Assembly: GCA_016617855.1 (NCBI GenBank)
Contig: JAECUM010003660.1
Span: forward strand, 1 to 64,000
DNA from: Megalonaias nervosa
Taxonomy: Eukaryota > Mollusca > Bivalvia > Unionida > Unionidae
Direction of reading: 5' to 3'
Length of the DNA stretch: 64,000 nt
Positions 30,662 through 43,232 of the stretch are shown here, piece after piece (position 1 is the stretch's first letter; every line of letters starts with the position of its first letter). The notes beneath the pieces were generated by a model, which made no database searches, was not told where the DNA came from, and saw only the letters and a program-made list of their open reading frames with translations. The translations under genes were made by a program, and so were the position numbers.

Positions 30662-30870
30662 GCTAACCCTTACTAAATGAAAGACATGCACTTACCACCA
30701 AGTAACTAATTGCTAACCCTTACTAAATGAAAGACCTGCCCTTACCACCAAGTAACTAATTGCTAACCCTTACTATATGAAGGACCTGTCCTTACCACCA
30801 AGTAACTAATTGCTAACCCTTACTAAATAAAGGACCTGCCCTTACCACCAAGTAACTAATTGCTAACCCA
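30662..30870. repeat. 50-bp minisatellite, 4 copies
   Basis: Unit GCTAACCCTTACTAAATGAA + AGACCTGCCCTTACCACCAA + GTAACTAATT, very little divergence, indicating recent expansion. Confidence 0.9.
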
Positions 30871-31690
30871 ACATTTTAGAAGAATAGGACTCCATTCTTA
30901 AGATTGTCTTTGATTTCCAGACTCCCACAAGCTTAGTATCTTTTCAGCAGTCCCTGGTGTTGATATGCTTTCCAAATGCCTCTTCCCAACTTGTTGCTAA
31001 TTTGAAACCTGTTAATGGTAACTGTTGATATGTTATTTCAATTAAAGTTGGCCTATATAACCTTGCACACCAGTCTCTATGATCATAGTCATATCAACAT
31101 AAGGTTTCTTATGATATCTTGGTCCCAAGTGAAAATGGTGCCCTGCAGTCATTTAATGTGGCTACCACAATGAACATATTTAAAATCTTGTCATAAATAT
31201 CCTGCACTGATGGTCGTATTGGCATAGAGTTTTCACCCCCTCCCGTCAAATAATGCTGATCTTGCATCTGATATGCCTGCCACAGTGGCTAATTTGAAAG
31301 TCTTCTTGCTCAGAAAAAGAAAATTGGAGATGGTTCAACACTCAACAGTTAAAAAGAAGAAATGTCCTTATCTTGAATTCTTGGAAATTATTTTCAGATA
31401 GGCATCATTCTGTTCAAGTGATTCTTTGTTGTTTTTTTTTATGGTCAAGTTAAGCAGAACCCAGAAACTTTTGAATATGTCATTTTATTGGTATGTTCAA
31501 CATTAGGAGAAATACAAACACTAAAATAGCTACATGGTTAATGCCTATTAATTTTAATGGATTGTGAAATGACTGAAGTATCATGCTGAAAATAGCTATT
31601 AGTGAATGTATTGCAAGAATTGTCTGCACTGTATTAGTAATTTAGGTGTTAGTGCATGCATAGCAAAATTTGTCTGGCATTATATTTTAG

Positions 31691-31836
31691 GTGCGAATAG
31701 ACAGCTGGACAAGATTACCAGTAATTACTACAGCTGGAGACTAGAAATTGAACCGGAATGGTCTACAAAAGTGGGTGTTTACAAACATAATGATAAACTC
31801 GAGTCCTGGAACTACAGGGATTTTGAGAGTCGTAAG
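31691..31836 (+). CDS. DUF885 gene, exon A
   Basis: Acceptor ATATTTTAG at 31,690 and donor AAG|GTAGAT at 31,837. Reading needs one base from a preceding exon, then ANRQLDKITSNYYSWRLEIEP and STKVGVYKHNDKLESW. This matches the N-terminal DUF885 pattern 'L..i...Y..W.le..P......G.......L.dws'. DUF885 proteins are putative zinc peptidase-like enzymes, named from a domain of unknown function; the presumed HExxH-type motif is in the C-terminal half, not seen here. The upstream exon (start and possible signal peptide) was not found. The exon ends in phase 0, joining well to exon B. Confidence 0.72.
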
Positions 31837-33510
31837 GTAGATTATTTAAGTAGCTATGTATTTACCTGAATCAAGTTTCAGATATGCCTATCATTGTGCA
31901 CTTCCATTGTTTATTGTAATTCAAATGAAAAATACAATTTAAGTCATCTTTGACATATTATTTTTGTTCTGATGCCTTTAAGTTGAGGCATGTGCCCACA
32001 AAAGTTGTCTTCTGTTTGTGAAAATTGAGCATGATTTCTGGTGACAGTTTTATTCTTCCTGCACAACAATGGCTTAATCTTGCCATTACTATGACAGTGC
32101 TATGATCTCACTTGTTACATCAGTGAAGTGTAGCATTAGAAATTATTAGAGAATTTAAACATCTTTATGGTGCAATTACATCAGCGTTTTGACCTTAGTA
32201 CATTGTTGAAGTATAGCATTAGCAATTATTGGGGAATTGAACATTATTTTGGTGTAGACTGCTCCGGTGGCCTAGTGGTTAGAGCATCTGCATCTGCATC
32301 AGATGCGGGAGGCTGCGGGTTCGATCCCTGGCCGAATCATACCAGAGTCTTATAAAAATGGTACTAACAGCTGCCTCACAAGGCACTCAGCATGAAGAGG
32401 TTAGTGTTGGGACTGGTCAGCTTGGTGTCAGGATAATTTGAAGGGGTGGGACATGACGCAGCATGATGCCTCAGTGCTAGACGTCACTATAAACTGCCAC
32501 ACTGCAGACATTGTAGCGATATGATTGAAAATTGTTAAAGCTACGTTAAAAATCCAAAAAACACACACATTATTTTGGTGCAGATTATGTCATTACTGTC
32601 ACCTTCTTTATTATATTACTGAAGTGGCGCAGTTACATTTTTGCTTTATAAATCTTGAAAAAGAAAGTACAGACAATTTAAAAAATGCAGCCATTGTAAA
32701 ATAAAACTAATGAGACTGTGAAAATTAAAAAAAATTAAGAAAATTTTTTAAAATTCTCTGATATGTATGACATGCCAAAAATCACCTCCACCATCTTTCT
32801 AATGTAGTTATAAAGTTTCATTCTCACTGAGAGTGATATAAAGGAAATGTTTACTTAGGTATATGTTCTATACTTCCCGTATGAAGTGAGAAGAATGTAT
32901 GATCTTCAACTTGAAAATTGTTTTGTATAAATTTTAAATGTAAAGTTATTGAAAGGATTTTTGTTGACAGTGTGTAGCTTCCTGTGTGTTACTTATACTC
33001 TCAAATTATCCGTTTTTAGAGCATACATTTTGTAGATGTTAATGCAGTAAAATGCACACCAGTCTGTGGATTTCTAAGCATTTTAAAATTCTTTCATCTT
33101 TAAGCAATGCAACATTTGGTTTTTGTTAAATGCTTCAAATCGTCCTTAAATGGAAAGAAGGAAACACCAATTTCCTATTCTTTCAGTTTTGTTTTTTTTA
33201 GGTCTGTTTGTCACAGTGTCTGTAGGTCAAAATTGCCAGACTGAGCAATGATTGTTCCTTGCATGAAACACTTTAACTGTACGCATTCTTACCAATGCTA
33301 TAATTGCAAAATAACAAAGTTAAACTTGAAAACTAAATGAGTTCACTGAAGGTTTACAAGAACAAATAAAATATACACCATTATCAAATATTGTTTGTTT
33401 CTTTTCTAAATGGATTAAATAGATATAGAAATTGAGAATTGCTTCAGTTAGTGTTAACACTTACTCTCTTGAAACCCATATTATTTTGTATTTTCATGTT
33501 AATCACACAG
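31837..33510 (+). other. Intron A-B of DUF885 gene
   Basis: AT-rich, contains the SINE copy at 32,259. No further coding signal. Confidence 0.6.
32259..32566 (+). mobile_element. tRNA-derived SINE, copy 2, with target-site duplication
   Basis: Head with A box TGGCCTAGTGG and B box GGTTCGATCCC, body as in copy 1, tail CCAAAAAACACAC. Flanked by an 18-base direct repeat ACATTATTTTGGTG(T/C)AGA (32,241-32,258 and 32,567-32,584, one mismatch). This shows target-primed insertion into the intron. The tail resembles those of LINE-dependent SINEs in molluscs (inference). Confidence 0.88.
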
Positions 33511-33641
33511 AACAAGGCTCAAGTGTTTCTGGATCAATTGATGTCAGTCAAGAGGTCCAATTTAGACAAGACACATGCAGTCAGCTATGACATTCTGAAG
33601 GACATTCTTACAACATATATAGATGGATATCGATGGTGGAA
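33511..33641 (+). CDS. DUF885 gene, exon B
   Basis: Acceptor AATCACACAG and donor GGTGGAA|GTAAGT. In phase 0 from exon A it reads NKAQVFLDQLMSVKRSNLD, then SYDILKDILTTYIDGYRWW, fitting the DUF885 helical segment 'L..l..i....L.......y..l...l'. It ends two bases into a codon, whereas the next recognised exon (42,431) starts in phase 0. A small exon is therefore missing between them, or an alternative donor is used. Confidence 0.75.
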
Positions 33642-33784
33642 GTAAGTCATTAAATACCTGTTGTTTGTTATTTTTTATTTTTATGGTCCAAAGAATGAGT
33701 AACTTCTTTAAAAGACATGATACATACAGCCATTTATAAGTATCACACCAGGATAAAAATATAATCAAGTGGGTGAGAGAGTTA

Positions 33785-34530
33785 TAATTTTGTTCAAAGT
33801 TGGACTCGATCAAGTGTCATGTGTAGTAACATCTATCATCTAGCTCTCATGCACCAGTACCCTAATCCAAACAGCCTTGCATCTGTCCTCCAGAAGTATG
33901 CAAAAAAAATCAAAGGAATGGTCTTCTGTTGTATGAGGACTCACTCATTAAGCAAGTGGAATTTAACACTTGGCTCTATGCACAAACTGATTAGATTTCG
34001 TTTTAGAAATGCAGTGTATGTACATGAAATTGACACCTACTGATAAAAACAGATGAAAGTGCTTATCCCTTGATCACATTATTTAATGGATAAATGATTA
34101 TATAAAAGAAGTTTATGAAAATGACACCAAATAAGTCAGAGACTTATAAATCTTTCCAGGCAGTGCTTAAACCTGTACCACAGGTGATAGCATCTAAAAA
34201 GGTTCTCCTACACTAACCAATATGGCCATGCGCTTTTCCCCCAAAATGATGAGCACTCACTAAGCAGGCTGAATTTAACAGTCAGTTATATGCACTAATC
34301 CACTGATTTCTATTTAGAGATGCATGGTATATGCACAAAATTATAAATTGTTGCCTGTATATGAAACAAATGAAATCATTTTTATCCATGGATCCCACAT
34401 TTTATGTTAGACACTTGCTTACATGTATGAAAAAGAAATCTTTACAGAATAATACCAATATAATCAAACATGTCAGAGTTATAATTCATTCCAGGCAAGA
34501 TTAGAACCTATGTGATTAGTAACTGCACTT
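33785..34530. repeat. Degenerate tandem duplication of about 340 bp
   Basis: Recurring landmarks: GAG.ACTCACT.A..AAGC followed by GGAATTTAAC at about 33,938 and 34,248; AGAGTTATAA.T..TTCCAGGCA at about 34,140 and 34,476. Diverged and non-coding. Confidence 0.5.
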
Positions 34531-34670
34531 GCTGCTTAGCTTGCATGTACCTGTGCCCAACTGTACACAGCCATGCATTGATCCAGAAAATGGATGGAAT
34601 CTGTTCAAGGAAAAAAAAGCCCTCAAAGGTGTATCAGCAAATCCACAAAGCCACTTGATTTTTATTAGTA

Positions 34671-34675
<5 letters not shown>

Positions 34676-34702
<27 letters not shown>
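34676..34702. repeat. (AT)n microsatellite
   Basis: About 13 AT units. Confidence 0.85.
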
Positions 34703-34705
<3 letters not shown>

Positions 34706-35347
34706 GGGTGAAACAATTCATCGATATATCAATGCATTGATACTTTTGCTATAACAATACACATATTGATACAAGAGATGGAGAATCAATACGAAACAGT
34801 ACTTACTGTATGCAAGTTATTTTAGTTTTCAGCAGCCATGAATAATTATTGTTAGTTTGCCTTATTCCTCTTTAAATTTAGAATTCAATGGAAACAGTAT
34901 TTGCAGTCGCAGGCACTCATTTTTATTAGCAAAAAATATACAGACTCTTGAGAATGCTTGCTTTCCATCTATAAATTAACACAAAGTGACATGGTTCATA
35001 ATCTGCCCCACCCCCCATTCCATGCTAAATATGTTAACCAAGCAGCATGTTCAGCATATAGGATACATTCCAAACATGTTCCACATGTATAATGAAGTAC
35101 TTTACTTGTCATTTAAGAACCACTTTTTTTGCGAAGTTTCTACATTGAATTGTATCGGATTTACATTGATCGATTTGAAAGCCACACTACCAGTGTGTCA
35201 CATGATGAAATATGTTACTTTGAACTCTCATTGGTGGTTATTGCTTGTCCCAGTCCAGGTAGAATAATAACCACCAATCAGAAATTAATATAGCTTATTC
35301 CCTGCGTGACAAACAGGAAATATTGGTGAAGCAATAGAGAAACTTCA

Positions 35348-35691
35348 AAAGTCATTAATTGATATTTAAAGTCATTAATTGGTATCTAAAGCCATTAATT
35401 GATATCTAAAGTCATTAATTGATATCTAAAGCCATTAATTCATATCTAAAGTCATTAATTGATATCTAAAGCCATTCATTCATATCTAAAGTCATTAATT
35501 GATATCTAAAGCCATTAATTCATATCTAAAGTCATTAATTGATATCTAAAGCCATTAATTCATATCTAAAGTCATTAATTGATTTCTAAAGCCATTAATT
35601 CATATCTGAAGTCATTAATTGATATCTAAAGCCATTAATTCATATCTAAAGTCATTAATTGATATCTAAAGCCATTAATTCATATCTAAAG
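35348..35691. repeat. 20-bp minisatellite organised in 40-bp dimers
   Basis: Monomers AAAG(T/C)CATTAATT(G/C)ATATCT, about 17 in total. From about 35,420 on, a 'GTC...GATAT' monomer alternates with a 'GCC...CATAT' monomer, giving a 40-bp higher-order unit. Confidence 0.9.
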
Positions 35692-37109
35692 TACTTAAAT
35701 GTAGATACTGTCATAGTGTGTGATTGCGTGAATCGCGCAAAATTTGTACGAATTTGCACACTTGGAGAACAGTGATGCACAAGAACTGCAAATTTGATGA
35801 AAGTCCTACACATAAAAATGTGCTTCGTGAAGTATAAATATTTATTTAACCATTCTTGTTGCGACATCTGTTTTTTGGGTAGGCAACTGTTTACACTTCT
35901 GGGTTCTTCATTGGCATGACATGAATGGTTGTTAAACTAATTTTATTTGCACAGTGTGCCCAGGAATAAGCATTATGCCATAGTTTGAACCTTCCATCAA
36001 GAAAGGTTTACAAATTCGTGTTTAAATTACGGGTTACCTTGAAAACCCAAATGTTTGAATCCCAGCTTCTTTTTGTTATGTTTTCATTTGGCAAATACTG
36101 GCTGATGATAGTAATGGTGACAATAATTTTTAAACTTATGAAGTATATTGGATTGTTTGAGCTGGAAAAGTGTTAATGGATATACCAGTGAGTGAGTTTG
36201 AGCCCAAAAATGTTGTTAAACACAAGTCAGATATACATGTTGGATGGACAAAATAGACGGCATGACAGTCAATCTCCCTCTATGTGGTATTTTAAAATTA
36301 AATGAAGAAGGGCAAAATACTGAGCCTAACTAAGATACAGACAATTAAAAGTAGAAAGTAATTTATTTTTAATCAATTAATTTAGCCCTGCAGATAATAT
36401 GCTACAAAACCATACATTCATATCATTGCTAAGGTAAACTGAATAAATAAGGATGAAAAAAATAAAATTAAGAAATAAAGATATTTATTTGAATACCTGT
36501 CTGCACAAGCAGACTATGGCATTGATGGACTAAAAACCATAATACAGCATTATGGAACAGATAAGAAATCTGGCATAGTGTAATGGGTGGGGTGGGGTTT
36601 ACAACAATAAAGCCCCTTTAATTGATTTGGCAGTCGTTAACTAGGGAATGACCTCTCACAGTGTTATTGCCCAGTGTGGATGGATAGATGGAATGGTAAC
36701 AGATAACTGAGCAAGGCTATTGAAAGAAATAAACAACTACGAGCCCCCTTTACTAATAAATAAAAATAAATTTAATTAATTAATACATAAACAAAATTTC
36801 ACTTTCAATCCAACAGATTTACATTGATGGAATTTAGTTGCAGTGTTCAATTTACATCATGTTACGAGTGGTGAATTAGAGAGTACAATTTCCACGCTTG
36901 ACAGCATCACCTGGCGTCTCTCTCCTCCTCTCTTGTTTTTCCACGTCTAATGTGTACGCTTTGGTCCCCTTTCTGACCCTGATTCTTCTGACCTCTCTTA
37001 GATGCGGATTTCCCTCTGACTCATCGGGTTTTCCTGTTCTCGGAAGGGTATAAAACTGTTCCCTTAAATACAAGAGTATTGCGAAAGCTATATAATGTTT
37101 CACCACTTA

Positions 37110-37116
<7 letters not shown>

Positions 37117-37155
<39 letters not shown>
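37117..37155. repeat. (AT)n microsatellite
   Basis: About 19 AT units. Confidence 0.9.
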
Positions 37156-37159
<4 letters not shown>

Positions 37160-38609
37160 CTCTTTGTTTGTATTCAGATTAGCAATTCACACTGCATAAA
37201 TTCTGACATAATGTGATCTTAACAAATAACTATCCTTACAGATTTCCGTATTTCGGTAAGGTACACCGTTATATTTAGTACAAATGACCTTAGCTTGACA
37301 GTTCATTGCCCTCGCTGCACGGCAATTGATTAGAAATTACCACATGCTCTATACAGACAAACGCGACCGTATATACCAGCATACATTACTACACATCTTA
37401 TTTACATTTGACTAGTCAATTTTGTTCAATCAGATAAATATTCAGTTACTTATGGCATAATATTCACTAAATCTAGCTACAGTAACCAATAACCTGCGAG
37501 ATCATTTAAGCATTGCGAAATCATATCTAAATATACAATTGTCATTAACTCACGATAACATTATCATCCTACACAGGAAATCAATTCATTAATCTAATCA
37601 TAAGAAATATGACACATCGGCATATTAGGGTTAATTCATAAATCCCTATGAAATACTGCATATTTGAACATTCTTTTGGATTACATCATAAATCCCCATG
37701 AAATACTACACATTGAATATTTGATTACATGCAGTCCATCAATTCTATCAATGAACTAATAACTGTTAAATTAAAGAATTAAATTGCATAACACTCTAAC
37801 ATATCAACAGAGTCCTACGAAATGAATACACGATACATGCGTGAATCATAAGCATATCAACACATTTGCATAAAACCAAACAAATGAAGTAGAATATTAT
37901 ATGGAAACTAAAATTGCATACCTTAATGCTGTTTCTTTCCACACAAACCGTGCGTCCTAGCACTATAGCCTGTCTTCCTTTCAAGACAGCTATCTGGCCT
38001 TTCTGCGAGGGAAAACACTATTCTCAAGTTTCCCAAGGAGTCAGACCTTTTGTCTTCTCACAAGGCAAAATCGGACTGAAGAAATTTGTCTAAAGTTGCT
38101 CCTATAAATTCTCAGTCTCCCAAAGTGTACGCCTCAAGGTTTTCTGACCAATCGGAAACAACTGTTCCTAAACCTTCCCCCCAAAATAATCATGTCTTTC
38201 GTCAGATTTTAACAACCTAAAATATGCTGCAATTAGCTTTCCTTTGAAGATCAATTATTTGACATAAAGTCTCCTCCAACCGATACGGTTGGTAATTCTA
38301 ATGTACTCTCTGTCACTATACCGTTACGATGACTCGGTCAATTCCACTGAAGCTTAAACGTAGACCCTTTTATGTTTCAGAGATGAAATAAGAGAAATAT
38401 CAGTGAACTTTCTCAAGACCTTTCTGGCTTGACTATGATAACTTCAGTGCACAATTTATTCAATTTATTCAACATTAAGTTTCAATAAGTCTTCAAAATT
38501 TGCCACATTACACATAGTAACCAGTAAACTACTGATTCATGAAAGCAAGTTTATGTGAAATATCCAATTCTGTAGCATATGTATCCAATAGATAATATCT
38601 GTGAGCTCT

Positions 38610-38730
38610 GGAAAATTGTACATAAGAGCCATAAAGATCAGTTTCCCATGGAAAATTGTACATAACAGCCATAAAGATCAGTTTCCCATGGAAAATTGTA
38701 CATAACAGCCATAAAGATCAGTTTCCCAAC
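38610..38730. repeat. 40-bp minisatellite, 3 copies
   Basis: GGAAAATTGTACATAA(G/C)AGCC + ATAAAGATCAGTTTCCCAT, three nearly identical units. Confidence 0.9.
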
Positions 38731-39848
38731 ATATTCAAGCTGACAAAGCTAGCTATATACATGCTACTTCAAAAGGAGGCACAGAACAATATTCATACAC
38801 AGATATGGAACAGAATATGCTCAGAAATAATTAACAGATTTGCTTATACATCTAGAGGGGAAATCTATTAAAGATTTATTGCAGTAGAGTTCTAAGAAAA
38901 GTGGAGCAGGAAGAAAGAGGGACAGATATTGAAGTGTCAGGTAAATATCGAACTGTGGCCATTTCCTCCTCCTCCTCCTTTTCTACTCTACCCACCCCTT
39001 TATTTCTATGACAAAGGGTGAGGTCCCCCTTAAAATAAAATCTTTGCAGCATATCTTCTTAAATTGTACATGGGGAACAAATTTGGAATTTCTCTTTTTA
39101 TGCAGAGATATTTAACCAATTAATGAATGTGCCTGTAGAATAAATAAAATTAGCACAGACTCTGCAATAGGCTGGATTTCAAACTGCTCAAATTTATCAC
39201 CTTGTGTAAATTTAAAACAAAATTTATAGAATAGGACTGGGTGTTGTCAATAATTTTCCTTCTTCACTAACAAATTCAATTACTGGTGGCCACAGCAATC
39301 TTTGGCATCTGTTGGAGGTAGAATGTGGTAGATTTTGTTGATATTCATCCTCATTCCCATGCCAGGGTTTGTTCTAGATGAGATTTTCTTTGCACGAGGA
39401 AATTTGCCTTATTTCTTCTGTTTTGAAGATAACATTGTAATGTCTTCCAAGTATAAGTGAGACATGAAATTGGTAATAAGATGTTTCAAATCATTCATGC
39501 CATGCAAAACAAATGGCCTTGTGGCTAAAGTGAGTTGAATTGAGCCACTGTTAAATGGCCTAAAATGTTGAATAAAACTGACTGACAACCAACATTTAGT
39601 CTGTTTGAAATTATTTTTGTCATCTTGTTATTGATGAAAACTGCATATAAATATATTATAACTCTATGTCTATCTGTAATCTGCATATTGGAAATCCAAA
39701 CAGGATGTCAACATACATTAACAGGCACCACCCACCTTCCAAAGATGGAAAGACCATCAAGTTCATGTGAATCAATATGTATCATATCATAGGCTGTGTA
39801 TCATGAATCATATCAATATGGGCCACAGGTGTATCATTTTTTTAGTAG

Positions 39849-39962
39849 ATATATGGAAATTTGTCATGAGTGGAATGGAAACATTTTACTGTCATGAGTG
39901 GCAAAACTCCAAGTGACAATACAAAATGTTTCCACATCATGAGAGGAATATTTCCATATATC
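39849..39962. repeat. Palindromic foldback of about 110 bp
   Basis: ATATGGAAAT..TCATGAG.GGAATGGAAACATTTTAC is repeated in inverted order at ACAAAATGTTTCCA..TCATGAGAGG..ATTTCCATAT. Arms about 45 bases with a short loop; no coding capacity. Confidence 0.65.
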
Positions 39963-42430
39963 CACTCACAATATGTCGATATTCTTTTTATTATAAATTT
40001 TTTAAAGGCAAAGCCATTACATAACATGGGTTTTCTCCATTCTGTGTCAGTGTGATTAACTGTTGCATTACTAAGAAGTTCCTAAATTTTACAGTAAATT
40101 TGGGACAACAATGTTTTACAAATTAACCTGTAGAAATCCTGCTTCAAATTTTTGTATTTTGTCAGAATAATGACTGTTTACATATGAAAATGAAGAAATT
40201 TATTTTTGTTAACACATTTCATGAGCAGATTGATACTGTTAAAGTAATGGTTACTAGACGCATAACAGAGCAGCTGTGTCTGGCAGGTTTTAGAGCATAA
40301 CATCTTTAACACAAGATTTTAATGATTCTGAGTTGTAAGGGGATTTTCATTCTTGACATTGTTTCTACATTCAGATGTAAATTTTTGTGTGACCTTGGAA
40401 AGCTTAGAGTCTAGCTAGGTAGTAGAAATTATATTGAATTTTTGATTGTCACTTAATTTCGGATTGCAATCAACACTAATCAACACTGATTTATCCATCA
40501 CTAAAAATATTGTATGGTTATATTTAATCACAAGTTTTCTTTTCTTCTGAAAAATGGGTACCGTTTGTCATTGAGTATTACAAATATACAATACCGCATG
40601 GGTGACACAGAGCAAAAGGTCATGTAAGTTCATTCTTTGACAGTTTCCCTGATTCATATAGAAAACTAAAATGTTGATATGTGAAGTCTACGTTTGTGTT
40701 GTTTTTTTGTTTTTAGTTTATTTTTGAGCACCTCTTGATGTCGCCACATTGCTTGCATAAATGTACACTAGAGGATCTACAGCTGACACATTTATTGATT
40801 TGTACATCTTGATCTGGAGGGAGAGCATGAAAGGGAGAGAGAGAAGGAGCAGCAGAATAAGAAAAATGAAATAGACCTAAATATGGAAATGCAGATCTGA
40901 ATAATGCACATAACAGCATATATACTTCCTAAATTGAAAATGATGAAGTGATATTGTCATTGTGGCAATATCATTTTTCTACCACATATTTTTCAATATA
41001 TTATTATGATATATGTATATATATAAGAGGTCCTGAAATCCCTGCATTTGTTAGACATGCCCAGTTGATCAGAAGTTTTGACCAGCACACATCTGCCATA
41101 GAAATTCTCAGAATGTCATTATATCAACTTGTCTTTATTTGTTTATCCATGAAACTGGCAAATAAACAACCTTCACGAAAAGGTAAATTTCAAAGTTCAC
41201 TATTTATGGATTGTTTCATTCTATTGTCAAAATGAAAACTGAGAATGGAAATATCTGCATTCAATGTGACTGAAATGTGTGAGTGCATGCATATCCCTAA
41301 TTAAGCAGATATTAATGTTTTGTGCACATTTTACAAGCAGATAAAGTAGAAACACTGAAATATTATCAAGATATTTTAATTAAATGATAAAGTCCGTGAC
41401 CGAGATATACATTGAACAATGATATGTGATTTTGTGATGGCAAGTAACCAAGAGTTTTGATCAAGCTAAACTGATATGGATTCTGTTTAGACACCTGTCC
41501 CAGTACGTGAATCAACTTGTATCACTTATTAAGTCACCATTGATCAACAATTGGAATGCCTTTGATCAGACTGTTATGAGCCTTTAATAGCACTTGGTAT
41601 TTCTGTAATACATATTGACATAGTTGCACTCACTTCCATCAGTCTAGTGTACAAATAAACTTTCCCTCTTTCTCTCTCACTCTCTTCCTCTTTCTCCTCA
41701 TCACATTTTATTTTTACTTGGAAAATACAATTTAGTTTTGGTAATACCATTGTAATTATAATGGCATGAGATTATTTTTTATTGTGTTTTTTTTATTCCT
41801 GATATTTCTAACTCAGTTATGTTGGCTTCAAGATCCACAAATTAGTTTCTTTTAGATCCATAAACAATGACACCTGTTGCAGAGACTTTAAAACCCCAGA
41901 ATACATTTTGAAAAGTGTGAAAGGTGCATGTGTTGCATATAATACAACACACAAGTAAAAAGAATGAAATAAAGTTTCAGAAATGTAGATAATTATGTAA
42001 ATATGTGTCAAAAATACTTTGTGTATAACATTTGTTGTTTTAAAACTGTGATCTTATATAATGTATGAATACATTTTTTCATGTAAGGTTTTTTTGGTCT
42101 TTGTAAGGTTTTTATTGGTCTGGCATACAGGTTTCATCTCAAGGGGTTGACACCTATGTAATTATAAATAAAATGGGAAATGGATTTTTGATGAGCTTGC
42201 TGCATGTTTGTTTGCTGCTTTTCTTCAGAATCTGGTATTTACAACACTTAGTTACTGTTTATCAAATTTTATTCATGTGTGTTGTTTTCTGAATATTACT
42301 TTGAAAATTTTCTTATTGGTCCAGATGACTCCAGATATCATTATGTTTTAATGCATTTTATCTTTACTGAACACTAAGTATGTTACAAGTAAAAATGTAC
42401 TGAATTTTTCAAATTTTATGAAGATTTCAG

Positions 42431-42559
42431 CCATTGAATCCATTCACTTTCCTTGAGGGATTCATAATCAATCCAGGAAGATTTGTAGATATGACACCTT
42501 TTGACACCCAGGGTGACTTTCTGAATTTCATTATTCGGATTGAGAAGATGCCACAGCAG
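42431..42559 (+). CDS. DUF885 gene, exon C
   Basis: Acceptor GATTTCAG and donor CAG|GTACGA. 43 codons in phase 0: PLNPFTFLEGF, then FVDMTPFDTQGDFLNFIIRIEKMPQQ split over the exon. It matches the most diagnostic N-terminal DUF885 block, 'lP.n...G......l...pF.t..Df.nyi.Rl...p.q'. It ends in phase 0, in register with exon D. Confidence 0.85.
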
Positions 42560-43181
42560 GTACGATTCTACTACAGAAGGTTTATCTCTATTCAGATATA
42601 TTTATGCGAATTCTCCGTTTATTTATTTTATTTTTTCACTTGTCCAATTTTGAGCAAGTTGAGATTTGATAACAGGCTAGATCTTCTCAGACCCTCTCCA
42701 ATGCACAAGACACTCTGATTTTATGAATAATAGCATAAGAACTCATTCCAGGAATAATGAATAGATTGTACAGTTGTAATTTACAATAAAGTTTAAACAT
42801 ATAAAGTTCATAAATTCAACAGTCATAAATAAATATTATATATTTCTTTTTCTTGTTTCAGTTTGTTTGATAATAATGAAGATATTTTCCATGCTTGTCA
42901 TATTAAGTGTGTCTTTACCATCCAAGCTAAAATACTGATGGTACTGTTGTTAATGTTCAACCAGTAAAACTTTTTTCTACAATGCAATAATAATAATAAT
43001 GCCCAGTAATAATAATACAATTTTAAAAAATGGTGTTATTTAATTAAAGCTTCATCTGAAATGTCTGACCATATGCCATGATAGAAACTACTTTCTGTAC
43101 TGAACATTATTTTGGCAAGAAAAAAGAGCATTATACAGAATGCTTTAAATTTGATATCTTATTTATTGTTTGTAAAATAAT

Positions 43182-43230
43182 CTATCTATCTATCTATCTA
43201 TCTACCTATCTATCTATCTATCTATCTATC
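43182..43230. repeat. (TATC)n microsatellite
   Basis: About 12 units of TATC with one variant; more units continue on the other side of the inserted TIR element (44,791-44,820). Confidence 0.9.
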
Positions 43231-43232
43231 CA

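Larger units (their letters stand above)
22057..31690. other. AT-rich host DNA, repeats only
   Basis: Apart from the SINE, LINE, foldback and tandem repeats listed separately, I see no exon that can be supported. The 5' exons of the DUF885 gene should lie here or further left. A dispersed repeat at about 30,030-30,370 resembles 62,970-63,290. Confidence 0.4.
33642..42430 (+). other. Long intron(s) B-C of DUF885 gene
   Basis: About 8.8 kb. Contains diverged tandem copies of a 340-bp unit, minisatellites at 35,348 and 38,610, (AT)n at 34,676 and 37,117, and a foldback at 39,849. A short connecting exon is expected but I could not identify it. 36,850-38,330 is GC-richer and starts TGTTACGAGT, possibly an LTR or other relic. 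Confidence 0.5.

Noticed and set aside
36850..38330. LTR or retroelement starting TGTTACGAGT
   Set aside because: The start and a TATA-like sequence at about 37,048 are suggestive, but no matching second LTR or coding region was found.
40713..40919. Cys-rich minus-strand protein
   Set aside because: Contains two CxxC-like pairs, but lies in unstructured AT-rich intron sequence with no splice or promoter support.
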